Shown: positions 32,872 through 40,677 of the stretch, piece by piece | How positions within the stretch are numbered: the stretch's first letter is position 1 | How the letters are laid out: the number at the start of each line of letters is the position of its first letter | Assembly (NCBI GenBank): GCA_022827785.1 | Contig: JAJEIM010000029.1 | Span: forward strand, 1-47,181 | Source of the DNA: Acidimicrobiia bacterium | GTDB lineage: Bacteria; Actinomycetota; Acidimicrobiia; Spongiisociales; Spongiisociaceae | Direction of reading: 5' to 3' | Length of the DNA: 47,181 nucleotides | The notes under the pieces: model-generated | Seen by the model: the letters and a program-made list of their open reading frames with translations, nothing else | Database searches by the model: none | Told to the model about the DNA's origin: nothing | Translations under genes and position numbers: made by a program

Positions 32872-33769
32872 CCTGCTCACCTACCTGGCCTACCGGGCAG
32901 GCGCGGGGATCTTCGGATCTCTACCCGAACCGGTTATCCGCCACCTCGGTCGCTGGGCCGGCCGGCTCTGCTGGCTCTGGGCCCGGGATCGCAAGGCCAT
33001 GGCGATCCGGCATATGGGAAGGGTGCTCGGTCGGAGCGACGCGCAGGCGGTGGAGCGTGCGGCCCGGGAGGTGTTCAGCGCCTACGGTCGCTACTGGGCG
33101 GAGACGCTCTGGTTCCGCCCGCGCCGGGCGGAGGCGGTGAGGTCGCGGGTGGCGCTGGTCGGGCTGGAGCACGTCCGGGCCGCCCAGGAGTCCGGGCGAC
33201 CGATCGTCGCGGCGCTTCCCCATGTGGGCAACTGGGAGCTGGCAGGCACGCTGTCGGAGGATGCGGGGGTCCGGATCACCGCCGTGGCGGAGGCGCTGGC
33301 CAACCGCCGGCTGGCGCAGTGGTTCGTCGACCTGCGGGCCCAACTCGGCATCCGGGTGGTGCTGGCGGAAGGCCTGTCCACGATGCGGGCCCTGCGCAAC
33401 GACCTGATGGAGGGACGGGTCATCGCGCTGGTCGCCGACCGCAACATCGGCGGGCGCGGCGTGGAGGTGGAGTTCTTCGGTGAGAGGACCACCCTGCCGG
33501 CCGGCCCGGCCGCCCTGACGATCCGCCACGACGCAGTCCTGCTCCCGGTCGTCTCGTACTTCAAGCAGGGGGCGGGTCACCGGGTGGTGGTACTCGCTCC
33601 CATCGAGGATCCCGGCCCCGAGGACAGCGACCGGATGGGCGGCATCACCCGGCAGCTGGCGAACCGGTACGAGGACATGATCCGGGAAGCGCCCACCCAG
33701 TGGCACCTGGTACAGCCCAACTGGCCGTCCGACCACGACTTCCTCGAGCGAGACGGGGGGGATGCGTGA
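32864..33769 (+). CDS. Phosphatidylinositol mannoside acyltransferase (LpxL/PatA-like)
   Basis: This 301-aa lysophospholipid-type acyltransferase keeps the catalytic H-x4-E pair at His120 to Glu125 (LPHVGNWE), followed by GVRITAVAEALANRRL and VADRNIGGRGVEVEFFG, which match the substrate-binding blocks of the LpxL/HtrB family. It acylates PIM glycolipids at the inner membrane face in mycobacteria (Rv2611c/PatA). The GTG start overlaps the upstream gene by 8 nt and the stop overlaps pimA by 4 nt. Confidence 0.88.
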   Translation: MTDLLTYLAYRAGAGIFGSLPEPVIRHLGRWAGRLCWLWARDRKAMAIRHMGRVLGRSDAQAVERAAREVFSAYGRYWAETLWFRPRRAEAVRSRVALVGLEHVRAAQESGRPIVAALPHVGNWELAGTLSEDAGVRITAVAEALANRRLAQWFVDLRAQLGIRVVLAEGLSTMRALRNDLMEGRVIALVADRNIGGRGVEVEFFGERTTLPAGPAALTIRHDAVLLPVVSYFKQGAGHRVVVLAPIEDPGPEDSDRMGGITRQLANRYEDMIREAPTQWHLVQPNWPSDHDFLERDGGDA

Positions 33770-34827
33770 AGGTCGCCGTGATCTCCCCGTACGCCCTGAA
33801 CATCCCGGGGGGCGTCCAGCAGCAGGTCCTCGGGCTGGTCGAGCATCTCCGGCGGCAGGGCCGGGAGGCCTTCGCGGTGGCTCCGGCGGCCGGCTCCGGC
33901 GCCGACCGTGTCAACGCGGGCCGCCCGATCATGTTTCCCGTCAACCGCTCCCGCGCTCCCATCGCCCTGTCGCCGATGGTCGTCCGCCGGGTGCGGGCCG
34001 CCGTGGCCACCGCCGACGTGGTCCACGTACACGAGCCGATGGTTCCCCTGGCCGGCTGGGCGGCGCTCCGGACCGGGCGACCCACCGTGGTCACCTTCCA
34101 CGCCGATCCATCTCCCATGTTCCGCGCCGCGTACCGGTGGGGGAGGAGCGCGGTGCGGCTGCTGCTGGGCGATGTCGTGGCCACCGCGGTGAGCCGGACC
34201 GCCTGGAGCGCCGTCGAGCCGCTCGGTCTCGACGTGGTTCAGATCCCCAACGCCGTCGACGTGCCTTCGTTCAGGGCCGAAACACCGCGCGATCCGCGCC
34301 AGGTGGCCTTCGTGGGCCGGCCCGACCCTCGTAAGGGCCGGGATCTGCTCCTATCCGCATGGCCGGTGGTGCGTTCCGAGGTTCCGGACGCGCGGCTGGT
34401 GATGGTCGGTGGGGGAGAATCGCCCCCGATCGAGGGGGTCGAGTACCTCGGGCGGGTGTCCGAGGCCGAGAAGCGCTCGGTCCTGGCCGGAAGCGGCGTG
34501 TTCTGCGCTCCCAACCGGGGTGGTGAGAGTTTCGGAATAACCGTTGCAGAGGGCATGGCGGCGGGGTGCGCGGTGGTGGCCAGCGACCTGGCCGCATTCG
34601 AAGACGTCCTGGGCGGGACGGGCCTCCTGTTCAGGAACGGTGACGCCGCCGGCCTGGCCGGCGCCCTCAAGGCGGTGCTGGCTGATCCGGCCTTGCGAGA
34701 AGGCCTGGCGAAGGGATCGTCAGGTAGGGTCGAAAGGTACGACTGGGGGAGGGTGATCTCCCGCTACACCGAGCTGTACCGCCTGGCCGCCGGGGCGCAC
34801 GGCGGCCGGCACAATGGGTTGCGTTGA
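33766..34827 (+). CDS. pimA: Phosphatidylinositol alpha-mannosyltransferase PimA-like (GT4)
   Basis: This 353-aa GT-B glycosyltransferase begins VKVAVISPYALNIPGGVQQQV, where the GGVQ loop is characteristic of PimA. The donor-binding half has VAFVGRPDPRKGRDLLL and the E-x7-E region in FCAPNRGGESFGITVAEGMA. PimA adds the first mannose to phosphatidylinositol from GDP-mannose. The start is GTG 33766, overlapping the acyltransferase stop. The three-gene cluster supports PIM-type glycolipids in this organism. Confidence 0.9.
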   Translation: MKVAVISPYALNIPGGVQQQVLGLVEHLRRQGREAFAVAPAAGSGADRVNAGRPIMFPVNRSRAPIALSPMVVRRVRAAVATADVVHVHEPMVPLAGWAALRTGRPTVVTFHADPSPMFRAAYRWGRSAVRLLLGDVVATAVSRTAWSAVEPLGLDVVQIPNAVDVPSFRAETPRDPRQVAFVGRPDPRKGRDLLLSAWPVVRSEVPDARLVMVGGGESPPIEGVEYLGRVSEAEKRSVLAGSGVFCAPNRGGESFGITVAEGMAAGCAVVASDLAAFEDVLGGTGLLFRNGDAAGLAGALKAVLADPALREGLAKGSSGRVERYDWGRVISRYTELYRLAAGAHGGRHNGLR

Positions 34828-34867
34828 GGGTTGGACCCGGTAGAATATTCTTGATAGTTGGTACTAT
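34824..34867 (+). promoter_or_regulatory. AT-rich candidate promoter before pdxS
   Basis: The 58-nt gap after pimA switches to AT-rich sequence. Candidate pairs are TTGAGG (34824-34829) with TATTCT (34846-34851), 16 nt apart, and TTGGAC (34831-34836) with GATAGT (34853-34858), also 16 nt apart. None is close to consensus, but the composition change suggests pdxST has its own promoter. Confidence 0.35.
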
Positions 34868-34885
34868 TGAAAGGACGAAATCGCC

Positions 34886-35788
34886 ATGGAACAGGGTACC
34901 AAGGCGGAGACGACCGGCACGCTGCGGGTGAAGCGTGGCCTGGCCGAGATGCTCAAGGGTGGCGTGATCATGGATGTCGTCAACGCGGAGCAGGCGTCCA
35001 TCGCCGAGGAGTCCGGGGCAGTGGCGGTCATGGCGCTGGAGCGGGTACCTGCCGACATCCGAGCCCACGGGGGAGTGGCCCGGATGGCCGATCCGAGCAA
35101 GGTCGACGAGATCATGGAGGCGGTCTCGATTCCGGTCATGGCCAAGGCCCGGATCGGACACTTCGTGGAGGCGCAGGTACTCCAGAGCCTCGGCGTCGAC
35201 TACATCGACGAGTCAGAGGTCCTAACCCCCGCCGACAGTCACCACCACATCGACAAATGGGCCTTCACCACGCCGTTCGTGTGCGGCGCCCGCAACCTCG
35301 GGGAAGCGCTGCGCCGCATCGCCGAGGGCGCGGCCATGATCCGCACGAAGGGGGAGCCGGGTACCGGCAACGTGGTCGAGGCCGTCACCCACATGCGGCG
35401 GATGAACCGCGAGATCGCCCAGGCGGCCGCGGCCGGTGACGATCAGCTGATGGCGCTGGCTCGCGACACGGGGGCCCCGGTAGAGTTGCTGCGGGAGGTA
35501 GCCGGGTCTGGCAGCCTGCCGGTAGTCAACTTCGCCGCCGGGGGCATCGCCACGCCCTCGGACGCCGCCATGATGATGCAGCTGGGATGCGACGGCATCT
35601 TCGTGGGTTCGGGAATCTTCAAGAGCGGCGACCCGGCGGTCCGGGCCAGGGCGATCGTGGAGGCCACCACCTTCTACCGCGATCCCCAGATCGTGGCCAA
35701 GGTGTCCCGCAACCTCGGCGAGGCCATGGTCGGGATCGAGATCGACGACATTCCCGCCGGCCAGCGGATGCAGGAGCGAGGCTGGTAG
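34886..35788 (+). CDS. pdxS: Pyridoxal 5'-phosphate synthase lyase subunit PdxS
   Basis: This 300-aa PdxS is near full-length identical in pattern to the family. It makes PLP from ribose 5-phosphate, glyceraldehyde 3-phosphate and ammonia in a dodecamer. Asp30 (GGVIMDVV), Lys87 ([10 protein letters not shown]) and Lys155 ([12 protein letters not shown]) are the expected catalytic and swinging-arm residues. The C-terminal phosphate block GIFVGSGIF is present. PLP made here would serve, among others, the two class III aminotransferases of this window. Confidence 0.96.
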   Translation: MEQGTKAETTGTLRVKRGLAEMLKGGVIMDVVNAEQASIAEESGAVAVMALERVPADIRAHGGVARMADPSKVDEIMEAVSIPVMAKARIGHFVEAQVLQSLGVDYIDESEVLTPADSHHHIDKWAFTTPFVCGARNLGEALRRIAEGAAMIRTKGEPGTGNVVEAVTHMRRMNREIAQAAAAGDDQLMALARDTGAPVELLREVAGSGSLPVVNFAAGGIATPSDAAMMMQLGCDGIFVGSGIFKSGDPAVRARAIVEATTFYRDPQIVAKVSRNLGEAMVGIEIDDIPAGQRMQERGW

Positions 35789-36369
35789 AGGCCGCACCCG
35801 AGGCGCCCAAGGTCGGCGTGCTCGCCCTCCAGGGAGATGTCCGCGAGCACGCCCGAATGGTGGCCGCCTCCGGTGGTATTCCCTGCGAGATCCGGACGCC
35901 CGCCGATCTGGAGGACATCGACGCCCTGATCATTCCGGGAGGGGAATCGACCGCCATCGGGCGGCTCGCCACCCTCTACGGGCTGGTCGATCCCCTCCGC
36001 AAGCGCATCTCGGACGGGCTACCCACCCTCGGAACCTGCGCCGGGATGATCCTCCTGGCCTCGGAGGTGACCGGGGGAGACCAGCCTTTGCTGGGAGCGC
36101 TCGACATGGTGGTGGAGCGGAACGCCTTCGGCCGGCAGAACGAGTCGTTCGAATGCGATCTGGCCGTGGACGGCTGGGAGGATGCGTTCCGCGCTGTCTT
36201 CATCCGGGCGCCCGTGGTGGACCGGACCGGCCCCGACATCGAGGTTCTGGCCAGCCACAACGGCAGGCCCGTGCTGGTAAGAAAGGACCATGTCATGGCG
36301 TGCGCCTTCCATCCCGAGCTCACGGGCGACCACCGCGTCCACCGTATGCTCATCGACCTCGTGGCCTGA
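35782..36369 (+). CDS. pdxT: Pyridoxal 5'-phosphate synthase glutaminase subunit PdxT
   Basis: This glutamine amidotransferase supplies ammonia to PdxS. Seen are [13 protein letters not shown], the oxyanion block PGGESTAIG, the nucleophile Cys in [13 protein letters not shown] and the His/Glu pair in AFHPELTG. Homology starts around 35809 (KVGVLALQG), but the only conventional start codon nearby, GTG 35818, would cut the first beta-strand. CTG 35782, overlapping pdxS by 7 nt, would give the full 195-aa protein and is used here with caution. Confidence 0.9.
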   Translation: MVEAAPEAPKVGVLALQGDVREHARMVAASGGIPCEIRTPADLEDIDALIIPGGESTAIGRLATLYGLVDPLRKRISDGLPTLGTCAGMILLASEVTGGDQPLLGALDMVVERNAFGRQNESFECDLAVDGWEDAFRAVFIRAPVVDRTGPDIEVLASHNGRPVLVRKDHVMACAFHPELTGDHRVHRMLIDLVA

Positions 36370-36381
36370 CCGGCGGTAAGG

Positions 36382-37122
36382 ATGGCCGGTCATTCCAAAT
36401 GGGCGAACATCAAGCACCGCAAGGGGCGCCAGGACGCCGCCCGGGGCAACCTGTTCGCCAAGCTGTGCCGCGCGGTAGAGGCGGCGGCTCGCAACGGTGG
36501 GGGCGACCCGACGGGTAATGCCGTGCTGGCCACCGCCATCGACAAGGCCAGGTCCGCTTCGGTGCCCAAGGACAACATTGAGCGGGTCATCAAGCGCGGG
36601 ACCGGAGAGTTGGTCGGCGAACGCCTCGACACGTTCTTCTACGAAGGCTACGCACCCGGGGGAGTGGCGTTGCTGGTCCAGGCGCTCACCGACAACCGGA
36701 ACCGGGCCGCCTCCGACATCCGGTCCGCCTTCACCCGCAACGGGGGCAACCTCGGCGAGCCGGGATCCGTCGCCTACCTGTTCGACCAGAAGGGTTACCT
36801 TCTAGTAGAAGGTGATGAGGATGATATCTTGATGGCGGCCCTGGAGTCGGGCGCCGAGGACGTCAGGCCAAGCGGGGACCAGTTCGAGGTGATCACGGCG
36901 CCGACCGATTTCCCGGCGGTCCGGGATGCCCTGGCGGACGCCGAACTGTCGGTGCAGACCGCCGAGATCACCCAGCTGCCGTCCACGACAATCCCGCTGG
37001 ACGCCTCCGGCGCCGCCAGAGTCCTGCGCCTGGTGGACACGCTGGACGAGCTGGCCGATGTGCAGGGCGTCTACGGAAACTTCGACATCTCCGACGATTA
37101 CCTGGCCACGCTGGCGGAATAG
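36382..37122 (+). CDS. yebC: YebC/PmpR family regulator
   Basis: This 246-aa YebC family protein begins with the hallmark MAGHSKWANIKHRKGRQDA. It also shows NIERVIKRGTGE, FYEGYAPGGVALLVQALTDNRNR in two overlapping blocks, and NLGEPGSVAYLFDQKG. Family members act as DNA-binding regulators or, in recent work, relieve ribosome stalling at proline-rich stretches. The pdxT-yebC order matches mycobacteria. Confidence 0.95.
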   Translation: MAGHSKWANIKHRKGRQDAARGNLFAKLCRAVEAAARNGGGDPTGNAVLATAIDKARSASVPKDNIERVIKRGTGELVGERLDTFFYEGYAPGGVALLVQALTDNRNRAASDIRSAFTRNGGNLGEPGSVAYLFDQKGYLLVEGDEDDILMAALESGAEDVRPSGDQFEVITAPTDFPAVRDALADAELSVQTAEITQLPSTTIPLDASGAARVLRLVDTLDELADVQGVYGNFDISDDYLATLAE

Positions 37123-37136
37123 CCGGCAAGCGCCGG
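37123..37136. terminator. Minimal hairpin between convergent yebC and molybdoenzyme genes
   Basis: CCGGC (37123-37127) and GCCGG (37132-37136) form a 5-bp stem that fills the entire 15-nt gap between two convergent stop codons. A weak bidirectional terminator is possible. Confidence 0.3.
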
Positions 37137-37137
37137 A

Positions 37138-38859
37138 TCAGACGGCTACCACCTGGACGGTGTGGTAGCCGGTGGCTCCGTCCGGTCGTGGCGGGACTAT
37201 CTGGGAGGTCTGGGTGGTTCCGGTCCGGTCCGTGGCCCGCACCGCAATGGTATGGGAGCCGGGAGTGAAGTCGTACTCGACATGCCACTGGCGCCAAGTG
37301 TCGATGGCGAGCTCCTCGGGAAGGATGGCCTCCATCCACGGCCCGCCATCGACCTGGACCTCGACCATGTCGATCCCTCGATTCTGGGCCCAGGCCACTC
37401 CGGCAATGGCTTGGGTGCCGACATCTACGGTGCCGGGCCGAGGCGTGTCGATCCGGGACTGGGTCTTGATCGGGGCCTCCTTGGCCCAGCCTCGCGGTAT
37501 CCAGTAGGCATCGAAGTCATCCCAGCGGGCGAATTCGACCTCGGAAAGCCACTTGGTGGCCGAGACGTACCCGTACAGGCCGGAGACCACCAGCCGGGCA
37601 GGGAAGCCGTGCTTGACCGGAAGGGGCTCTCCGTTCATTCCGATGGCCAGCAGCGCCTCCCGTCCGTCGAAGACCGCTGCGGTGGGGAAGCCGACCGTGA
37701 AGCGATCGACCGAACGACCGATCAGCTGCGTGCCTTCCGGCTGAACCCCGGCCTGCTCCACCAGGTCCCTCAGAGGAACGCCGAGCCACTTGGCATTGCC
37801 GATCAACTCGCCTCCCACGGAATTGGAAACGCAGCAGATCGTGATGTAGCGCTCCACCATGGGGAGGGCCACCAACTCGTCATAGGTGAGGCTGAAGGGT
37901 GAGTCCACCAGGCCGGTGAAACTCACCTCCCAGGTGTCCAGGTCAACGCTGGGAAAGCTGAGAGCGGTGTCGATCCGGTAGAAGTCCTCGTTGGGCGTGA
38001 TCAACTCCGACACCCCCTCCACCTGAGCGATCTGGGCCGGCGTCGGATCGGCCACGACGCGTACCACCTCTTCGGCTCGGGTGGTGGCCGTGGTGGCCGC
38101 GGTCTCCGCCACCGTGGCTTCCTCGACGGTCGCCGCGGTGGTGGCCGCCGTCGTGGTGCTCGCGGGGGCGGCGGTGGTCGAGGGCGAGGCGGCCACCGTG
38201 GGAAGGGTGACCTGCTCGCGGGCCGCTACCGCCGACTGCGTCCGGCCCGAAGCGAGCCGCCCCACCAGCACCTGGCCGACGGCCAGCACCACTGCGGCGC
38301 CCGAAGCGGTCATGAACGCCCGCCGGGACTCCGGAGTCGGGGCGGTGACCGGGCCCGTGGACCCGGCCGGTCCCTGGAGGAGGCGGCGGAGCAGGGCCAG
38401 CACGGCGATGCCGCTCGCGGCCGCCGCTATGGCCGGAAGGAGAGTGGCGCCGGCGGTGGCAAGGGGATCGGTGATCCCAAGGGCGTAGCCGAGCACCCCG
38501 AAGGCAACGAACCCGACCGCCGCCACCTGCACGCGGTTGCGGGCCACCACACCGAGCAGGCCGCCGATGAGAATCGTCACCACCACGATCCCTCCGATCA
38601 GGACTGCCTTGTCGTTGGTGCCGAAGACGGCGATGGCCCAGTCCTTGAGGGCGGCGGGGGTGATATCGATAAACCTCTGCCCGATGGTCAGCACCAGCGA
38701 GGGCGCCGACACGAAGAAGGAGGCGAGCATCTCGGACAGGGCCACGGCGAACCCGGTCGCCACCAACCCGGCAAGGAAGTAGTCCCTGGTCGACTTCCAC
38801 CCGCCCGAGGGTGGGCCTTCCGAGGCGCTGGTGTCCGGGGCCACGGGTTCAGTCGCCAT
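37138..38859 (-). CDS. Membrane-anchored molybdopterin-dependent oxidoreductase (sulfite oxidase family)
   Basis: This 573-aa protein has four N-terminal membrane helices (about 27-50, 85-105, 110-130, 137-160). A fifth hydrophobic segment at 183-201 is preceded by a twin-arginine-like SRRAFM. A Thr/Ala-rich linker runs from about 222 to 262, and a sulfite-oxidase-fold Mo domain occupies about 285-480 with the Mo-ligand Cys in ITICCVSNSVGG (342 or 343). A Mo-cofactor dimerisation domain (about 490-570) ends it. Members oxidise or reduce small oxyanions or sulfoxides outside the membrane. The substrate is unknown, but MsrB encoded next door makes sulfoxide repair conceivable. Confidence 0.88.
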   Translation of the reverse strand: MATEPVAPDTSASEGPPSGGWKSTRDYFLAGLVATGFAVALSEMLASFFVSAPSLVLTIGQRFIDITPAALKDWAIAVFGTNDKAVLIGGIVVVTILIGGLLGVVARNRVQVAAVGFVAFGVLGYALGITDPLATAGATLLPAIAAAASGIAVLALLRRLLQGPAGSTGPVTAPTPESRRAFMTASGAAVVLAVGQVLVGRLASGRTQSAVAAREQVTLPTVAASPSTTAAPASTTTAATTAATVEEATVAETAATTATTRAEEVVRVVADPTPAQIAQVEGVSELITPNEDFYRIDTALSFPSVDLDTWEVSFTGLVDSPFSLTYDELVALPMVERYITICCVSNSVGGELIGNAKWLGVPLRDLVEQAGVQPEGTQLIGRSVDRFTVGFPTAAVFDGREALLAIGMNGEPLPVKHGFPARLVVSGLYGYVSATKWLSEVEFARWDDFDAYWIPRGWAKEAPIKTQSRIDTPRPGTVDVGTQAIAGVAWAQNRGIDMVEVQVDGGPWMEAILPEELAIDTWRQWHVEYDFTPGSHTIAVRATDRTGTTQTSQIVPPRPDGATGYHTVQVVAV

Positions 38860-39056
38860 GGGACACGGCGAGGATCATCGCGGCAAGGAGTCTGCGGATA
38901 TCTCCGACTGTGCGTGCATGTTCAGTTGCCATGTGACAAGGATAGGATCATTGCGATCGCTAATGCAGAGGCCCGGACACCCGGAATCCACGGCCGATCA
39001 TGTGCAGCCTTGCATTGCGTCGATAATCAGGGCCACCAACGGAAGGACCGGAAGAA

Positions 39057-39470
39057 ATGACCCCAACCCCGAGCCAAGCAGCCACCATCCCGCAGACCGA
39101 GGAGGAGTGGCGGGAGAAGCTGACCCCCATGCAATATCAAGTAACTCGGGAAGCCGGCACCGAGCGGGCCTTCAGCGGCGAGTACTGGAACACCAAGGAA
39201 GCCGGTACCTACATGTGCATCGGCTGCGGCGTCCCGCTGTTCCGCAGCGAGGCCAAATACGACTCCGGGACCGGGTGGCCCAGCTTCTACGAAGCGGTCG
39301 ACGGAGCGCCGGTAGAGGAGCGCCACGACTACAGCTACGGCATGGTGCGCACCGAGGTCGTATGCAGCAACTGCGAGTCCCACCTGGGCCACGTCTTCCC
39401 GGACGGCCCTCAACCGACCGGCCAGCGCTACTGCATGAACTCGGCCTCGCTCGACCTCGAACGAGACTAA
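39057..39470 (+). CDS. msrB: Peptide-methionine (R)-S-oxide reductase MsrB
   Basis: This 137-aa MsrB reduces methionine-R-sulfoxide in proteins. Both Zn-binding pairs are present (CIGCG and [12 protein letters not shown]), with [11 protein letters not shown] and the catalytic Cys in [16 protein letters not shown] lies just before the ATG. The gene is divergent from the molybdoenzyme across a 197-nt gap with no clear promoter match. Confidence 0.95.
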   Translation: MTPTPSQAATIPQTEEEWREKLTPMQYQVTREAGTERAFSGEYWNTKEAGTYMCIGCGVPLFRSEAKYDSGTGWPSFYEAVDGAPVEERHDYSYGMVRTEVVCSNCESHLGHVFPDGPQPTGQRYCMNSASLDLERD

Positions 39471-39523
39471 CCCGCCCGGCCTTCCCCGTCTCGGCAACCC
39501 CACGGTAGCTGTCCGGATAGGGG

Positions 39524-39552
39524 TTGAACTTGTCACACTCTCGTTGTACGTT
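39524..39552 (+). promoter_or_regulatory. Promoter for the candidate structured RNA
   Basis: TTGAAC (39524-39529) and TACGTT (39547-39552) are separated by exactly 17 nt in an AT-richer patch 54 nt after the msrB stop. The -35 matches 4 of 6 consensus positions. No coding region follows on this strand before 40678, so the transcript would be non-coding. Confidence 0.5.
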
Positions 39553-39558
39553 GTTTGG

Positions 39559-39710
39559 TAATCGTAATTACCAGCGGTCCATCTGTGACGTCGAACGGAC
39601 CGCCTGAGGGATCATATCGTTCGAGGCCGCCCACCAAGGCATAGCCGGACGCGCCTCGAACCAAGGTGGTGGCGGTGGGGGAGGGCCCGGCGGGCCGGGC
39701 CCTCTTGTCG
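39559..39710 (+). ncRNA. Candidate stand-alone structured RNA
   Basis: About 150 nt follow the promoter with three strong helices. GCGGTCC (39574-39580) pairs with GGACCGC (39597-39603). GTTCGAGGC (39619-39627) pairs with GCCTCGAAC (39653-39661), a perfect 9-bp stem. A perfect 10-bp terminator hairpin sits at 39681-39704. The sequence between the second and third stems is GGTGG-rich and complementary to CCGCCCACC in the second loop, so alternative folding is possible. No ORF fits. I cannot match it to tmRNA, RNase P, SRP RNA, 6S or 6C RNA. Confidence 0.5.
39681..39704 (+). terminator. Perfect 10-bp GC hairpin terminator
   Basis: GAGGGCCCGG (39681-39690), a 4-nt loop and CCGGGCCCTC (39695-39704) form a perfect stem followed by CTTGTCGCGATTTT. 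It ends the candidate RNA gene and also sits 37 nt past the stop of the convergent AIM24 gene, so it may act in both directions. Confidence 0.65.
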
Positions 39711-39741
39711 CGATTTTCGCGTTCTCAGCCCGCTCGGGGCG

Positions 39742-40479
39742 CTAACCGCTGTTGCTGGGCGGCGGGATGTGGCGGATCACCTCGTCGACCATCTTGCTGA
39801 AGGGAAGCGACTGTAGCCAGACCCGTCCGGTACCCTCCAAGGTCGCCAGGAACAGCCCCTCGCCGCCCAGGAACATGGTCGACGCCCGTCCGGCCCGCTC
39901 GATCGAGAACTCGATCTGGGGCTCGAACGCCACCACGCAGCCGGTGTCGATCCGGAGTTTCTCGCCCACCAGGCGCTTCTCGACGATGGTTCCGCCGGCA
40001 TGCAGGAAGGCCATCCCGTCGCCGGAGATGTCCTGGAGGATGAATCCCTCGCCACCGAAGAATCCGGCGCCGAGCTTCCGGTTGAGGGAGATGTCGAGTT
40101 TGGTGCCCAGCGCAGCGCAGAGGAATGCGTCCTTCTGGGCCCGGATCCGACCGCCGACCTGCGCGAGGTCGAGCGGCACGATCTTTCCCGGATACGGAGC
40201 CGCGAACGCAACCGTGCGGCGGCCGCCGCCATGGTTGGTGAAGTGGGACAGGAAGACCGACTCGCCCGATATCGCCCGCTTACCGGCCGACTTGAGCTTC
40301 CCCCACGCCCCCTGCTTGGGCTCCGAGCCGTCGCCCATCTTGACCTCGAACGTGATGCCTTCCTCCACGTACATCATCGCCCCGGACTCGGCGACCACCG
40401 ACTCCTGCGGGTCCAGTTCCACCTCCACGAACTGGAGGTCCTCACCCACGATCCGGTAGTCGACCTCATGACTCCTCAT
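39742..40479 (-). CDS. AIM24/TIGR00266 family protein
   Basis: This 245-aa protein of the AIM24 (DUF124) family is an all-beta fold. Typical blocks are [25 protein letters not shown] in two parts, [19 protein letters not shown]-like [15 protein letters not shown] and [13 protein letters not shown] near the C-terminus. Bacterial members have no established function; the eukaryotic relative is mitochondrial. GGAGG lies within the tandem TTCTGG motifs just upstream of its ATG. Confidence 0.85.
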   Translation of the reverse strand: MRSHEVDYRIVGEDLQFVEVELDPQESVVAESGAMMYVEEGITFEVKMGDGSEPKQGAWGKLKSAGKRAISGESVFLSHFTNHGGGRRTVAFAAPYPGKIVPLDLAQVGGRIRAQKDAFLCAALGTKLDISLNRKLGAGFFGGEGFILQDISGDGMAFLHAGGTIVEKRLVGEKLRIDTGCVVAFEPQIEFSIERAGRASTMFLGGEGLFLATLEGTGRVWLQSLPFSKMVDEVIRHIPPPSNSG

Positions 40480-40481
40480 GT

Positions 40482-40524
40482 CCAGAACCTCCAGAAACGC
40501 CAGAACGGATGGATCGCTCCAGAA
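40482..40524. repeat. Phased CCAGAA repeats upstream of the AIM24 gene
   Basis: CCAGAA occurs at 40482, 40491, 40500 and 40519, with spacings of 9, 9 and 19 nt. On the coding strand of the AIM24 gene this reads as tandem TTCTGG units ending 2 nt before the ATG and containing its GGAGG ribosome site. It may be a repeated regulator or RNA-binding site, or a small slippage array. Confidence 0.5.
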
Positions 40525-40677
40525 CCTACCAGTGCCACAGCCGCTAACGAGGCATGTTGATGTCCACAGGAACAGAAGCGGGTGCTCGCAAGCATCTCTA
40601 TCGCACCCTTAATGACAGAATATTTTGTGATATTTCTAGGAGATCACCATTTTTTGTCACAGGGTGTTGTTACGTTG

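Noticed and set aside
39559-39710. tRNA, SRP RNA, 6S or 6C RNA
   Set aside because: No cloverleaf, no SRP apical motif, and no C-rich hairpin loops of the 6C type.
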